NCBI RefSeq assembly: GCF_002157685.2
Contig: NZ_AP026738.1
Coordinates: forward strand, 434,001-498,000
Reading direction: 5' to 3'
Length of the DNA: 64,000 nt
Source: Comamonas thiooxydans
Lineage (GTDB): Bacteria; Pseudomonadota; Gammaproteobacteria; Burkholderiales; Burkholderiaceae_C
Part shown: positions 52,399 through 61,982 of the stretch, piece after piece
How positions within the stretch are numbered: the stretch's first letter is position 1
How the letters are laid out: each line of letters begins with the position of its first letter
Made by a program: the position numbers and the translations under genes
Notes under the pieces: model-generated
What the model was told of the DNA's origin: nothing
The model's input: the letters and a program-made list of their open reading frames with translations, nothing else
Databases searched by the model: none

Positions 52399-52489
52399 GG
52401 CAGCCCAATCCAGCACCCCAGCCTGCAGTTCCTTATGTTTTGCTGCTGTGGCTCGCTGGTGACAGGGCTTTGTTTCCCTGTTGAAGCTG

Positions 52490-52517
52490 TTATCGGAGTC
52501 ATCCCACAAAAACTTTA
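52490..52517 (-). promoter_or_regulatory. Sigma-28 promoter of flagellin copy 2
   Basis: Minus-strand TAAAGTTT (52517-52510), 12 bases, then TCCGATAA (52497-52490). This is TAAA-N16 followed by a one-mismatch GCCGATAA. It places the transcript start about 155 bases before the gene. Confidence 0.85.
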
Positions 52518-52709
52518 GAGAGTTCTGCAAATATTTTTCGGGATGTAACGATTGCTGGAGCTTTGCCTTGCTGTCAGGCTGACTGAAACTTCAAGTCGCT
52601 GCTTGGTTCGGAATTACCCTACATAACGGCGGCTAGCTGCCGATCTAGCTTCCAAACGCCTAGCTTTTTGCACCTATGGCGGGGCTTCTGCAACTTCACA
52701 ATCGGCACC

Positions 52710-53570
52710 ATGCTTGTTCTCATCGGTTATATCGTCGCCTTCGGCTGCATCTTCGGCATGTATGTGCTGCACGGCGGCAGCGTGGGCGTTCTTGTCAAGG
52801 CGCTGCCGTTCGAGATGGTGACCATTGGCGGTGGCGCCCTGGGCGCTTTCATCGTCAGCAACCAGCCCAAGGTGCTCAAGGCCACGGCCAAGGCGATCCC
52901 TTCGGCGCTCAAGCCCTCGCGCTATAACAAGGCGCGCTATATGGAAGTGATGGCGCTTCTGTACGAGCTGCTGCAGAAGGCGCGCAAGGAAGGCCTGATG
53001 TCGATCGAGTCCGATGTGGAAGATCCGCAGTCCTCGACGGTGTTTCAGAACTATCCGCAGCTGATGGCCGACCACCATGTCGTCGAGTTCCTGACCGACT
53101 ATCTGCGCATGATGGTCTCGGGCAATCTCAACTCGCACGAGATCGAGGCGCTGATGGACAGCGAAATCGAAGCCCATCATGCCGAGGCCCACGCGCCGGT
53201 GATGGCACTGAATCGTCTGGCGGGCGCGTTGCCAGCCTTCGGCATTATTGCGGCCGTGCTGGGTGTGGTGAATACCATGGCTTTCGTGGGGCAGCCCCCG
53301 GCAGTGCTGGGCGGCATGATTGCCTCTGCCCTGGTGGGTACCTTCCTCGGGATCTTGCTGGCCTATGCGCTGGTGGAGCCCATGGCGGCGCTGCTGGAGC
53401 AGCGTGCCCAGGATGCGGCCAAGGAGTTCGAGTGCATCAAGGCGACGCTGCTGGCCAGCATGCAGGGCTACAACCCGGGCACGGCCATCGAGTTCGGTCG
53501 CAAGGTGCTGTTCTCCACCGAGCGTCCAGGCTTTCTGGAGCTGGAGTCGCACGTCAAGGGTAAGAAGTGA
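52710..53570 (+). CDS. motA: MotA, stator protein
   Basis: 286 residues from 52710 (MLVLIGYIVAFGCIFGMYVLHGG). It has two N-terminal and two C-terminal membrane segments (AGALPAFGIIAAVLGVVNTMAFVGQPPAVLG and ASALVGTFLGILLAYALVEP) and a cytoplasmic loop with conserved charges (PSRYNKARYMEVMALLYELLQKARKEG). With MotB it forms the proton-driven stator that pushes FliG. motB follows after 42 bases. Confidence 0.96.
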   Translation: MLVLIGYIVAFGCIFGMYVLHGGSVGVLVKALPFEMVTIGGGALGAFIVSNQPKVLKATAKAIPSALKPSRYNKARYMEVMALLYELLQKARKEGLMSIESDVEDPQSSTVFQNYPQLMADHHVVEFLTDYLRMMVSGNLNSHEIEALMDSEIEAHHAEAHAPVMALNRLAGALPAFGIIAAVLGVVNTMAFVGQPPAVLGGMIASALVGTFLGILLAYALVEPMAALLEQRAQDAAKEFECIKATLLASMQGYNPGTAIEFGRKVLFSTERPGFLELESHVKGKK

Positions 53571-53612
53571 TGAGTGCCCGCTCTCGCCAGAATCTAGTGA
53601 TGGAGCGCTTCC

Positions 53613-54680
53613 ATGGCTGACAAGAAGCTGCAGCCCATCATCATCAAGCGCGTCAAGAAGACCGCCCATGCCCACCATGGTGGTGCCTGGAAGATTGCCT
53701 ATGCCGACTTCGTGACGGCGATGATGGCCTTCTTCCTGCTGATGTGGCTGCTGGGCTCGACCGCTCAGGGCGAGCTGCAGGGGATTGCCGCGTATTTCAA
53801 TTCGCCGCTGAAGGTGGCCATGTCGGGCGGCAGCGGTGCGGGCAACAGCTCCAGCATCGTGCCCGGCGGCGGCAACGACCTGTCCAAGGTGCACGGTCAG
53901 GTGCGCCGCTCCGAGTCCGAAGACAATGCCAATCGTCGCTCCAGTCAGGCCATGGGCCGGTCCGATGAGTCCGCACGCGACGCTCAGCGTCTGCATGCAC
54001 TCAAGGCCAAGGTGGACAGCATGATTGCCAACAATGCGCGCCTGAACGAGTTCCGCTCGCAGATTCGCACGGAGATCACGCATGACGGCCTGATGATTCA
54101 GATCGTCGATGACCAGAACCGCCCCATGTTCGATAGCGGCAGTGCCGTGGTCAAGCCCTATATGCGGGACATCCTGCGCGAGATCGGTGCGGCCATGGGC
54201 AATGCGGAAAATCGCATCAGTCTCTCGGGCCACACCGATGCTGCGCCCTACGGCAATGCCGACCGCGGCTACAGCAACTGGGAGCTGTCGGCCGACCGCG
54301 CCAACGCCTCGCGCCGCGAGCTGGTGGCCGCCGGCATGCCGCTGGACAAGCTGGCGCGCGTGGTGGGCATGTCCAGCAGCGACCTGCTGCTGCCGGAGGA
54401 ACCGCGTGCCGCGCAGAACCGCCGCATCACAATTACCGTGCTGACCAAGGAGGCCGAGCGCCGTGTGCTGGGCAACGACAAGGAGCGCAGCATGGAGCAG
54501 GTGACCAGTGCCGAGGAGGCTGCCAGCACGATCAACCAACCCAAGGCCCGGCGCACAGCTCCCAGCGCTGCCGACAAGCAGTCTCTGGATGCCAAGGAAG
54601 AGTTTGTTGTAACAAACCCTGAAGTTGCCACGGAGACTGTCGAAAAGCCTGACAATGCACGTCCAATGCCGGGAGGTTGA
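53613..54680 (+). CDS. motB: MotB, stator and peptidoglycan anchor
   Basis: 355 residues. The single membrane segment near the N-terminus carries the proton-binding Asp (WKIAYADFVTAMMAFFLLMWLLGS). The OmpA-like domain shows DSGSAVVKPYMRDILREIG and LSGHTDAAPYGNADRGYSNWELSADRANASRRELVAAG. The C-terminal ~60 residues are low-complexity. It anchors MotA to the cell wall. Confidence 0.96.
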   Translation: MADKKLQPIIIKRVKKTAHAHHGGAWKIAYADFVTAMMAFFLLMWLLGSTAQGELQGIAAYFNSPLKVAMSGGSGAGNSSSIVPGGGNDLSKVHGQVRRSESEDNANRRSSQAMGRSDESARDAQRLHALKAKVDSMIANNARLNEFRSQIRTEITHDGLMIQIVDDQNRPMFDSGSAVVKPYMRDILREIGAAMGNAENRISLSGHTDAAPYGNADRGYSNWELSADRANASRRELVAAGMPLDKLARVVGMSSSDLLLPEEPRAAQNRRITITVLTKEAERRVLGNDKERSMEQVTSAEEAASTINQPKARRTAPSAADKQSLDAKEEFVVTNPEVATETVEKPDNARPMPGG

Positions 54681-54745
54681 CAAATTGTTACCATCACGGC
54701 TGAAAACTTGTTCCCACGCACCTATTCCGACCGAAAGGGCCTCTC

Positions 54746-55132
54746 GTGGCTAATGCCCTGCGATTTTTGATTGTTGACGACTTCTCCACCATGCGCCGCA
54801 TCGTGCGCAATCTGCTCAAGGAGAGTGGCTTTGCCGATGCCGATGAGGCCGAAGATGGTGTGGTTGCCATCACCAAGCTGCGTGCTAGCAAGTTTGACTT
54901 CGTGGTGACCGACATCAATATGCCGAACATGAACGGCTTTCAGCTGCTGAGCGAAATCAAGCAGGATGAAAAACTCAAGCATCTTCCGGTGCTGATGGTG
55001 ACCGCCGAAGCCCGCAAGGAAGATATCGTGGCTGCCGCCCAGGGCGGCGCCGCCGGTTATATCGTCAAGCCCTTCACCAAGGCCACGCTGGAAGAGAAGG
55101 TCAACCTCATCATCAAGAAACTCGATCTCTGA
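54746..55132 (+). CDS. cheY: CheY, chemotaxis response regulator
   Basis: 128 residues with a GTG start ([24 protein letters not shown]) and AAAGGG upstream. Receiver residues are present: the acidic pair DD at 11-12, phosphorylated Asp in [11 protein letters not shown], Thr in VLMVTAEA and Lys in YIVKPF. Phospho-CheY binds FliM/FliN to change rotation. cheA is not in this window, so cheY-cheZ are separated from any kinase gene here. Confidence 0.97.
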   Translation: MANALRFLIVDDFSTMRRIVRNLLKESGFADADEAEDGVVAITKLRASKFDFVVTDINMPNMNGFQLLSEIKQDEKLKHLPVLMVTAEARKEDIVAAAQGGAAGYIVKPFTKATLEEKVNLIIKKLDL

Positions 55133-55135
55133 GCC

Positions 55136-55753
55136 ATGAGCAGCGACCAGGCTTCCGCCAACGTCCACTACAAGATTGGCGTGCTCACACGCCAGTTGCA
55201 TAACTCGCTCAATGAGCTGGGTTATGCGGATCGTTTGCGCGGCAGTGCGGGGGAGCTTCCCGATGCGCAAAGCCGTCTGTCCTATATCGCCCGTCTGACG
55301 GGAGAAGCGGCCAACAAGGTGCTGGGCCAGGTCGAGGTGACGCAAAACCGCCAGGATGCGCTGGCCGAGCGCACTCGCGCCATGCGTGCAGAACTCATCA
55401 AGGATCCTGTGGCTGCAGTGGCCAAGGGCCGCGTGATGAACTATCTGCAGGAAGTGGAAGAGGGTACGGAGCAGACCAATAGCCATCTGACCGAGATCAT
55501 GATGGCGCAGGACTTCCACGACCTCACAGGTCAGGTGATTGCGCGCGTGGTGGCGCTGGCGGCCGATCTGGAGTCGCAGCTGCTGGAGCTGCTGATCCAG
55601 ACTTCGCCGGATGCTGCGCAGGCACCGGCCCTGGCGCCTGTGGAAGCCGCGCAGCCCAAGCTGGCCGGCCCGGTGGTGGATCCCGAAAACACGACAGACG
55701 TGGTGACCTCGCAGTCCCAGGTGGATGATCTGCTGGCCAGTCTTGGTTTTTAA
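55136..55753 (+). CDS. cheZ: CheZ, phosphatase of CheY
   Basis: 205 residues, mostly a long helical hairpin with the active-site segment MMAQDFHDLTGQVIARVV, including the catalytic Gln-Asp pair, and a C-terminal CheY-binding tail (QSQVDDLLASLGF). It dephosphorylates CheY-P and resets the motor. Three bases after cheY. Confidence 0.95.
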   Translation: MSSDQASANVHYKIGVLTRQLHNSLNELGYADRLRGSAGELPDAQSRLSYIARLTGEAANKVLGQVEVTQNRQDALAERTRAMRAELIKDPVAAVAKGRVMNYLQEVEEGTEQTNSHLTEIMMAQDFHDLTGQVIARVVALAADLESQLLELLIQTSPDAAQAPALAPVEAAQPKLAGPVVDPENTTDVVTSQSQVDDLLASLGF

Positions 55754-55756
55754 AAA

Positions 55757-55794
55757 CAATAGCTGCTTGCGCTTTGTAGATAAGCGTTTGAGCC
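55757..55794 (+). repeat. Dispersed small repeat, family B, copy after cheZ
   Basis: CAATAGCTGCTTGCGC, TTTGTAGATAAGCG, then TTTGAGCC. It is the cleanest full copy in the window and directly precedes the cheZ terminator. Confidence 0.75.
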
Positions 55795-55795
55795 C

Positions 55796-55833
55796 GAAAA
55801 GCCTGATCTTTTGAAAGGATCGGGCTTTTTTTA
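55796..55833 (+). terminator. Terminator after cheZ
   Basis: AAAAGCCTGATC and GATCGGGCTTTTTTT pair around TTTTGAAAG with a long U-tract. It closes the motAB-cheYZ transcript. Confidence 0.88.
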
Positions 55834-55860
55834 TTGGGCGCTGCTGGGCGGGCAGGGCGC

Positions 55861-55892
55861 AAAAAGCCCGCATGTCATCACAACATGCGGGC
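55861..55892 (-). terminator. Terminator of fliE
   Basis: A perfect 10-bp stem (GCCCGCATGT at 55866-55875 with ACATGCGGGC at 55883-55892) is followed on the minus strand by TTTTTG. It lies 50 bases past the fliE stop. Confidence 0.88.
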
Positions 55893-55942
55893 AAGCCTTG
55901 GAGGGCAATCTGCCTTTTGAGCGATGTGCGGCGTCGCGCCGA

Positions 55943-56263
55943 TCACACCTGCATATTCATCACATCGGAGTAGGCCTGTACCAGGCGGTTGCGCACATGC
56001 AGCGTGGCCTGAAAGCCGATCTGCGATTTTTGCATGGCCACCATGGTCTGTTCCAGGCTGACGGCGGGGTTTTCCAGCTGCACTTCGCGCTGCAGCTGGC
56101 CGGAATGGTTTTGAGCGGCGCTCACCGATTGCAGTGCATTCTGCAGGGCCTGGCCAAAGCCGCCGGCCACGGGCGCGGTGCCGGCGCTGCCGACCTTGGT
56201 GAGCTGGTTGCCCAGTTGGGCGGGGTTGATTGCTGGGATCTTCAGGTCCATATCTTTATCCAA
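55943..56263 (-). CDS. fliE: FliE, MS-ring/rod junction protein
   Basis: 106 residues, the usual FliE size. It ends with the conserved block SLEQTMVAMQKSQIGFQATLHVRNRLVQAYSDVMNMQV. FliE connects FliF to the rod and is the first rod-type substrate exported. It stands alone on the minus strand, divergent from fliF. Confidence 0.95.
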   Translation of the reverse strand: MDKDMDLKIPAINPAQLGNQLTKVGSAGTAPVAGGFGQALQNALQSVSAAQNHSGQLQREVQLENPAVSLEQTMVAMQKSQIGFQATLHVRNRLVQAYSDVMNMQV

Positions 56264-56424
56264 CTGGCTTGGTGAGTTGGAGGTGATCGTAGGTTTTTCG
56301 CTTGATCGCAGACGGGCAATAAGTGGGTGAATCGGCTCGCTTATCGGGGGAACGCCGCCGGCCCGAGTCCGAATAATCCACTGGACGCTAGACCTCGTGT
56401 GGGGTCTGACACCATGGAATCAAG

Positions 56425-58131
56425 ATGTCTGCTGTAGCTGAAGTACCTGTCCCCAATGCCGTGCCCGGTGCCACGTATGCGCCCCGCCCTGCGCTCGCGC
56501 AGCGCTGGAATGCGCTCGACCGTGGCCAACGTCTTCGCTGGGGCGCGCTGGCGGCCTTGGTCGCTGTAGGCTTGGTGGCGGCGGCGGTGTTCTATCGCCA
56601 GCCTGATTACAAGATGCTGTTCTCCAACGTCAGCGACAAGGATGGCGGTGCCATCGTGGCGCAGCTGACGCAGATGAACGTGCCCTACAAGTACAGCGAG
56701 GGCGGCGGCGCCATCCTCATTCCCGCAGACCGTGTGCACGATGTGCGACTGAAGCTGGCCACGCAAGGCCTGCCCAAGGGGTCGGTGACGGGCTTTGAGC
56801 TGATGGAAAACAGCAAGTTCGGCATCACGCAGTTTCAGGAGCGTCTCAATTTTCAGCGTGGCCTGGAAGGCGAGCTGACCCGCTCCATCCTGGCGCTCAA
56901 TGCCGTGCAAAGTGCCCGCGTGCATCTGGCTCTGCCCAATCAGAACGGATTCTTTCGCGAGCAGCAAAAGCCTTCGGCCTCCGTGCTGCTGAGCTTGCAT
57001 CCTGGGCGCATGCTGGACCGTGCGCAGATCGCCGGCATCGTGCATCTGGTGGCATCCAGCGTGCCCGAGATGGAGCCTTCGGCGGTGAGCGTGGTGGACG
57101 ACACCGGCAAGCTGCTGTCGCAGTCGCCTGACGGCAACGCCGGCGGCGTGGACATGCAGCAATTCCTCTACACCCAGCAGGTGGAGCAGCAATATGTGCG
57201 CCGCATCCTGGACATTCTGGAGCCCGTGGTCGGCAAGAACAATGTGAAGGCCCAGGTTTCTGCCGAGCTGGACTTCAGCCAGACCGAATCGACTTCCGAG
57301 CAGCATCGCCCCAACCAGTCCACCGACGGCGGGGCCGTGCGCAGCCAGCAGGTGATGGAGACCAATGGCGAGAAGACGGTCACTCCACCCACCGGCGTGC
57401 CTGGCGCGACCAGCAACCAGCCACCTCAGAATTCCACCGCGCCCATCAACGGTGCCAATCCTGCACCGCAGGCCGCTGGTGCAGGCCAGGGCAATGCCCA
57501 GGGCAACAAGCGCGAGTCCATCACCAATTACGAAGTGGACAAGACCGTCAGGGTCACACGCGGCAGCACCGGCACCGTCAAGCGCCTGACGGCTGCGGTG
57601 GTGGTCAATGCACCGCTGGCCGCTGCGGCCGGCACCGATGCCGCGACAGCGGCAGCGGCTGCCGCAGTCAGCTCCGGACTGCGCCCACTGACAGCCCAGC
57701 AGCAGGAGCAGCTGCTCACGCTGGTGCGCGAGACCGTGGGCTATAGCGCCGATCGTGGCGACTCGGTGAATCTGGTCAGCGCTCCCTTCATGGACAGCGG
57801 TGCCGCTCCGGCCGAGCTGCCGATGTGGAAAGACCCCGAAATTCAGGCCATGGCCAAGAGCCTGGGCGTGCCGATCGCGCTGGCGCTGTTCGGTGCCCTG
57901 GTGCTGCTGGGCCTGGTGCGCCCCTTGCTCAAGGGACGCAATACCGGCCCCGGCGGCCAGCTCAATGCCATTGAAGCCGAGGCGCTGGATCGTCCCGCTC
58001 TGCCAGCACCAGCGAAGGAGCTGTCTCCGACCAAGGAGCAGGAGCGACTGGATCAGGCCCGTCATCTGGCCAAGCAGAACCCGATCGCGGTGGCGAACAT
58101 CGTGAAGACATGGATTAACGGCGAGGGGTGA
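56425..58131 (+). CDS. fliF: FliF, MS-ring protein
   Basis: 568 residues. Two membrane segments flank a periplasmic body: one near residue 45 (WGALAALVAVGLVAAAVFY) and one near residue 480 (GVPIALALFGALVLLGLVRPLL). Ring motifs include ALNAVQSARVHLALPNQNGFFREQQKPSASVLLSL, and the C-terminal FliG-binding tail is RLDQARHLAKQNPIAVANIVKTWINGEG. It nucleates the basal body. A family A repeat directly follows the stop. Confidence 0.97.
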   Translation: MSAVAEVPVPNAVPGATYAPRPALAQRWNALDRGQRLRWGALAALVAVGLVAAAVFYRQPDYKMLFSNVSDKDGGAIVAQLTQMNVPYKYSEGGGAILIPADRVHDVRLKLATQGLPKGSVTGFELMENSKFGITQFQERLNFQRGLEGELTRSILALNAVQSARVHLALPNQNGFFREQQKPSASVLLSLHPGRMLDRAQIAGIVHLVASSVPEMEPSAVSVVDDTGKLLSQSPDGNAGGVDMQQFLYTQQVEQQYVRRILDILEPVVGKNNVKAQVSAELDFSQTESTSEQHRPNQSTDGGAVRSQQVMETNGEKTVTPPTGVPGATSNQPPQNSTAPINGANPAPQAAGAGQGNAQGNKRESITNYEVDKTVRVTRGSTGTVKRLTAAVVVNAPLAAAAGTDAATAAAAAAVSSGLRPLTAQQQEQLLTLVRETVGYSADRGDSVNLVSAPFMDSGAAPAELPMWKDPEIQAMAKSLGVPIALALFGALVLLGLVRPLLKGRNTGPGGQLNAIEAEALDRPALPAPAKELSPTKEQERLDQARHLAKQNPIAVANIVKTWINGEG

Positions 58132-58137
58132 CGAAGT

Positions 58138-58243
58138 CACCCCCCCTGAGGCGCGTTGCGCCTTCCCCCTCTCTCTTTGGGAGGGGGACGATGCCCTCGC
58201 TGCGGGGCGGCGGGGCCGCCTAGGCCCTTGCTCGGCATCCCCA
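58138..58243 (+). repeat. Dispersed 3'-end repeat, family A, copy 5 (between fliF and fliG)
   Basis: It begins 6 bases after the fliF stop: CACCCCCCCTGAG, GGCGCGTTGCGCC hairpin, CCCCCTCTCT..GGGAGGGGG hairpin, GGCGGC/GCCGCC hairpin, CTTGCTCGGCATC. It fills most of the 150-bp fliF-fliG gap in an otherwise tight operon. Confidence 0.88.
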
Positions 58244-58281
58244 GCATGGGACGGTTGAATAACTAGTAGAGAGTTTTGAAT

Positions 58282-59277
58282 ATGGACGATAGAGGTCTGA
58301 ACGACGCTGCCATCTTGCTGGTCTCCCTCGGTGAGGAAGAGGCGGCCGAGGTGTTCAAGCACCTCACGCCCAAGGAAGTGCAGAAGCTGGGCGAGACGAT
58401 CGCCCGTATGCGTGGCGTGACGCGGGAAAAGGTGGATTTCGTGATCGATCGCTTCACCAGCGATGCTGCGTCGCAGAGTCTGCTGGTGGACGATGCCAGC
58501 GACTATGTGCGCTCGGTGCTCAAGCGTGCGCTGGGCGATGACAAGGCGGCGCTGCTGATCGACCGCATCATGCAGGGCGGCGATATCTCGGGCATTGAAA
58601 GCCTGAAGTGGATGGACCCGCTGTCGGTGGCCGAGCTGCTGCGCGGCGAGCATCCGCAGATCGTGGCGGCGATTCTGGTGCACCTGGAGTATGAGCAGGC
58701 TGCGGCCGTGCTGATGCAGTTCCCCGACCGGGCACGCAGCGAGGTCATGCTGCGCGTGGCCACGCTGGAAGGCATTCAGCCCACGGCGCTCAAGGACCTG
58801 AACGAGGTGCTGTTCAAGGTGCTGGCGGGTGGCGACAAGGTGCGCAAGACCTCGCTGGGCGGCGTCAAGACCGCAGCCGAAATGCTCAACCAGATGGGCG
58901 GCAATGCCGATGTGGCGGTGCTCGACACCATCCGCAACTACGACCCCGAGCTGGCGCAGAAGATCATGGACAAGATGTTCGTCTTCGACGACCTGGTCAA
59001 GCTCGACGACCGCTCGGTGCAGCTGGTGCTGCGCGAGGTGGTGTCCGAGACGCTGATCGTGGCGCTCAAGGGCGGCTCCATGGAAGTACGCGACAAGATT
59101 CTGGCCAATATGTCCATGCGTGCGGCCGAGTCGCTGCGCGAGGACCTGGAAGGCCGTGGCCCCATGCGTCTGTCCGAAGTGGAAGCCCAGCAGAAGGAAA
59201 TCCTCAAGGTCGTGCGTCGTCTGGTCGAGGAAGGCCAGGTAACCATCGGCAGCGGCCCGGAGGACTGCTATGTCTAA
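58282..59277 (+). CDS. fliG: FliG, rotor switch protein
   Basis: 331 residues from the ATG at 58282, with GAGAG upstream. It shows the EHPQ motif (LLRGEHPQIVAAILVHLEYEQAA) in the middle domain, the flexible GG linker region (GGVKTAAEMLNQMGGNADVAVLDTI), and the C-terminal torque helix with alternating charges (FDDLVKLDDRSVQLVLREV). It contacts the stator and sets rotation direction. It overlaps fliH by eight bases. Confidence 0.97.
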   Translation: MDDRGLNDAAILLVSLGEEEAAEVFKHLTPKEVQKLGETIARMRGVTREKVDFVIDRFTSDAASQSLLVDDASDYVRSVLKRALGDDKAALLIDRIMQGGDISGIESLKWMDPLSVAELLRGEHPQIVAAILVHLEYEQAAAVLMQFPDRARSEVMLRVATLEGIQPTALKDLNEVLFKVLAGGDKVRKTSLGGVKTAAEMLNQMGGNADVAVLDTIRNYDPELAQKIMDKMFVFDDLVKLDDRSVQLVLREVVSETLIVALKGGSMEVRDKILANMSMRAAESLREDLEGRGPMRLSEVEAQQKEILKVVRRLVEEGQVTIGSGPEDCYV

Positions 59278-60097
59278 GGGCCAGCCTCCGCGCTCGCACT
59301 CGCGCTTTATCCCGCAGGAAGAGATCGACGACAGCACCGTGGTGCAATGGCGCTTCGGTGCGGTGGATGCACAGGATCGCAGCGTCTTCGCGCCAGCACA
59401 GCAAGCTGCCTTCATACCGGCTGGGGTAGAGCATTTCAACGGTTTTTCCCCCTCTATTGCCCATCAACCGCAGGCGCAACCAGAGGTACAGGTTGTGGAG
59501 CCGGTGGAGCCAGCCGTCCCGGCTTTCGACGAGGAGCAGCTGCAGCAGATGCTGGAGCAGGCACGAGCCGAGGGCCATGCGCAGGGCCTGGCCGAAGGCC
59601 GCACACAGACACAGCAGCAATGGCAGCAGCATCTGGACGACCATATCAACGGTGCGGGCCGCGAGAGTGCGCAGCGTGTCGATGGCGTGTTGCAGGGCCT
59701 GGAAGACAACTTCAAGCAGCTACAGTCGGGCATGGCCCAGGAGTTGCTGAATCTGGCCTGCGATATTGCCCGTCAGGTGGTGCGCCAGGAGCTGCGCAGC
59801 CAGCCCCAGGCCTTGTTGCCCGTGATTCGTGAGGCGCTGGACATGCTGGTCGACGAGAGCCGTCCGGTCACCGTTCGTCTGAACCCCGCAGACTTTGAAC
59901 TGCTCGATGAAGCCCTGCGTGCCGAGCATGGTGCGCACAGCCGTATCCAGTGGTTGGGCGATGCCTCGATTGCCCCTGGCGATGTCAAGGTGGAGTCTGG
60001 TGGTGCCGAGATCGACGGCGGTCTGGACAAGCGCTGGCGCCGTGCCGTGGCGGCTCTGGGCCTGGTCTCCACCTGGTATGACGGAGACAAGGCATGA
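59270..60097 (+). CDS. fliH: FliH, regulator of the export ATPase
   Basis: 275 residues: an N-terminal disordered part, a central Gln/Ala-rich helical repeat ([36 protein letters not shown]) and a C-terminal domain ([73 protein letters not shown]). It binds FliI and carries it to the export gate. The last four bases overlap fliI. Confidence 0.95.
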   Translation: MSKGQPPRSHSRFIPQEEIDDSTVVQWRFGAVDAQDRSVFAPAQQAAFIPAGVEHFNGFSPSIAHQPQAQPEVQVVEPVEPAVPAFDEEQLQQMLEQARAEGHAQGLAEGRTQTQQQWQQHLDDHINGAGRESAQRVDGVLQGLEDNFKQLQSGMAQELLNLACDIARQVVRQELRSQPQALLPVIREALDMLVDESRPVTVRLNPADFELLDEALRAEHGAHSRIQWLGDASIAPGDVKVESGGAEIDGGLDKRWRRAVAALGLVSTWYDGDKA

Positions 60098-61482
60098 ACC
60101 CCTGGCAGCAGTTCATGAGCCAGGCGCGCGCACGCTATGCCGAGCCTGTGCCGCTGGAATGCCAGGGCCGTCTGACCCGGCTGACCGGCATGGTGCTGGA
60201 GGCTTCCGGGCTGCGCGTGCCCGTGGGGGCGCAATGCCATATTCATCAGCATGGACAGGAGCCTGTGCTGGCCGAGGTGGTCGGCTTCGCCGGCGAGCGC
60301 GCCTTTCTGATGCCTGCGGGCGATATTCAGGGTCTGTCCAGCGGAGCCATGGTGACGCCGGCAGCCCCTTTTGTTCCCGTGCCCCAGCTGGGCGTGGTGG
60401 AAACCGAGAAAGTCAGCCAGACCGTGGGCGTGCTGCGCCTGCCCATGGGGGATGGCTTGCTGGGGCGGGTGGTGGATTCGCAAGGCATTCCACTGGACCA
60501 TGCGGGCGAGCTGGGCAGCGTGGTGCCCGAGGTGCTGGATCGCAACCCCATCAATGCCATGGACCGTGACCCCGTGCGCGAGTCGCTGGATACCGGTGTC
60601 AAGGCGCTGAACGCGCTGCTGACCGTGGGGCGCGGCCAGCGTCTGGGCCTGTTTGCCGGCTCGGGTGTGGGCAAGTCCGTGCTGCTGGGCATGATGGCGC
60701 GCTACACCCAGGCCGATGTGATCGTGGTGGGCCTGATCGGCGAGCGTGGCCGCGAGGTCAAGGAGTTCGTCGAGGACATTCTGGGTGCCCAGGACCGCAG
60801 CCGTGCCGTGGTCGTGGCCGCTCCCGCCGATGCGCCGCCGCTGCTGCGCATGCAGGGCGCCAGTTACGCCACGGCGATCGCCGAGCATTTCCGCGACAAG
60901 GGCAAGCATGTGCTGCTGCTCATGGATTCCTTGACCCGCTATGCCATGGCCCAGCGCGAAATAGCTCTGGCCATCGGCGAGCCGCCGGCCACCAAGGGCT
61001 ATCCGCCATCCTGCTTTGCCAAGCTGCCCGCGCTGGTGGAGCGCAGCGGCAATGGCCTGCATGGCGTGGGCTCGATCACGGCCTTCTACACCGTGCTGTC
61101 CGAGGGCGACGATCAGCAGGACCCGATTGCCGATGCGGCCCGCGCCATTCTCGACGGCCACGTCGTGCTCTCGCGGGCTCTGGCTGAGACCGGGCATTAC
61201 CCGGCCATCGATATCGAGCAGTCGGCTTCGCGCGTCATGCACAACGTGGTCTCGCGCGAGCATTTCGAGCTCGCACGTCGCTTTCGCGCCGTCTATTCGC
61301 GCTACCAGAAGGGGCGCGATCTGGTGCAGGTCGGCGCCTATGTGCCGGGCTCCGACCCTCAGCTGGACGAGGCGATTGCGCTGCAACCCGCCATGACCGG
61401 GTTTCTGCAGCAAAGCATGTTTGAAAGCTCCAGCATGGAGCAAAGCCTGGCCGGCATGGCGCAAGCCATGCAGCGGGGCTGA
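60094..61482 (+). CDS. fliI: FliI, flagellar export ATPase
   Basis: 462 residues, F1-beta-like. Walker A is [13 protein letters not shown] near residue 190, Walker [47 protein letters not shown], and [19 protein letters not shown] follows. It forms a hexamer under the gate and unloads chaperones. Start overlaps fliH as ATGA. Confidence 0.97.
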   Translation: MNPWQQFMSQARARYAEPVPLECQGRLTRLTGMVLEASGLRVPVGAQCHIHQHGQEPVLAEVVGFAGERAFLMPAGDIQGLSSGAMVTPAAPFVPVPQLGVVETEKVSQTVGVLRLPMGDGLLGRVVDSQGIPLDHAGELGSVVPEVLDRNPINAMDRDPVRESLDTGVKALNALLTVGRGQRLGLFAGSGVGKSVLLGMMARYTQADVIVVGLIGERGREVKEFVEDILGAQDRSRAVVVAAPADAPPLLRMQGASYATAIAEHFRDKGKHVLLLMDSLTRYAMAQREIALAIGEPPATKGYPPSCFAKLPALVERSGNGLHGVGSITAFYTVLSEGDDQQDPIADAARAILDGHVVLSRALAETGHYPAIDIEQSASRVMHNVVSREHFELARRFRAVYSRYQKGRDLVQVGAYVPGSDPQLDEAIALQPAMTGFLQQSMFESSSMEQSLAGMAQAMQRG

Positions 61483-61515
61483 GACTAAACGGGTTAGCCA
61501 GAGGGAGAGTCGCAG

Positions 61516-61980
61516 ATGTCATCCTTGAATGCCTTGAACGTCGCCATTGAAGCCGCAGAACGCAAGCGTGACGCGGCCCGCACGACCATGCAGGAGCGCC
61601 AGCGCGCTCAGCAGGCGGCACAGGCCCAGATGGATCAGCTGCAGGGCTATGTCCTGGAGATGCAGGCGCGCTGGGGGGCCCAGGAAGGGCTGGCCGTGCA
61701 GCCCGAGGTCATGCATCACCAGTATCAGTTCATGGAGCGTCTGCAGCACGCCATCGGCTTGCAGACCCGTGTGGTGGCCGATCAGGACATTCGCCTGGAG
61801 ACCGCCCGTCAAGCCCTGCTGGCGACAGAGCTGCGCGTGACCAGTCTGCAGAAAGTGGTGCAGGCCCGCCGCCGTGATGTGGCACTGGCCCAGATGCGGC
61901 GCGAGCAAAAAGATACCGACGAGCGCGCCACCATGGCCTTTTTTCGACGCAGCTTCGGCCTGCAATTTCAGGAGGCCTGA
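61516..61980 (+). CDS. fliJ: FliJ, export-ATPase stalk protein
   Basis: 154 residues forming one long coiled-coil hairpin (VAIEAAERKRDAARTTMQERQRAQQAAQAQMDQL; QKVVQARRRDVALAQMRREQKDTDERATMAFFRR). It fits the centre of the FliI ring and links it to FlhA. Thirty-three bases after fliI, two before fliK. Confidence 0.93.
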   Translation: MSSLNALNVAIEAAERKRDAARTTMQERQRAQQAAQAQMDQLQGYVLEMQARWGAQEGLAVQPEVMHHQYQFMERLQHAIGLQTRVVADQDIRLETARQALLATELRVTSLQKVVQARRRDVALAQMRREQKDTDERATMAFFRRSFGLQFQEA

Positions 61981-61982
61981 GC

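Larger units (their letters stand above)
52327..52709. other. Divergent flagellin/motA intergenic region
   Basis: 383 bases holding the flagellin leader and promoter described separately. Towards motA, GCCGATCT (52639-52646) is a possible weak sigma-28 -10 with TACA 15 bases upstream. Otherwise no gene or further motif was found. Confidence 0.4.

Noticed and set aside
56341..59439. A 1032-codon open frame on the minus strand opposite fliF and fliG
   Set aside because: Both FliF and FliG are certain on the plus strand. The antisense frame is open because of GC-rich third positions, has no domain and spans an intergenic repeat.
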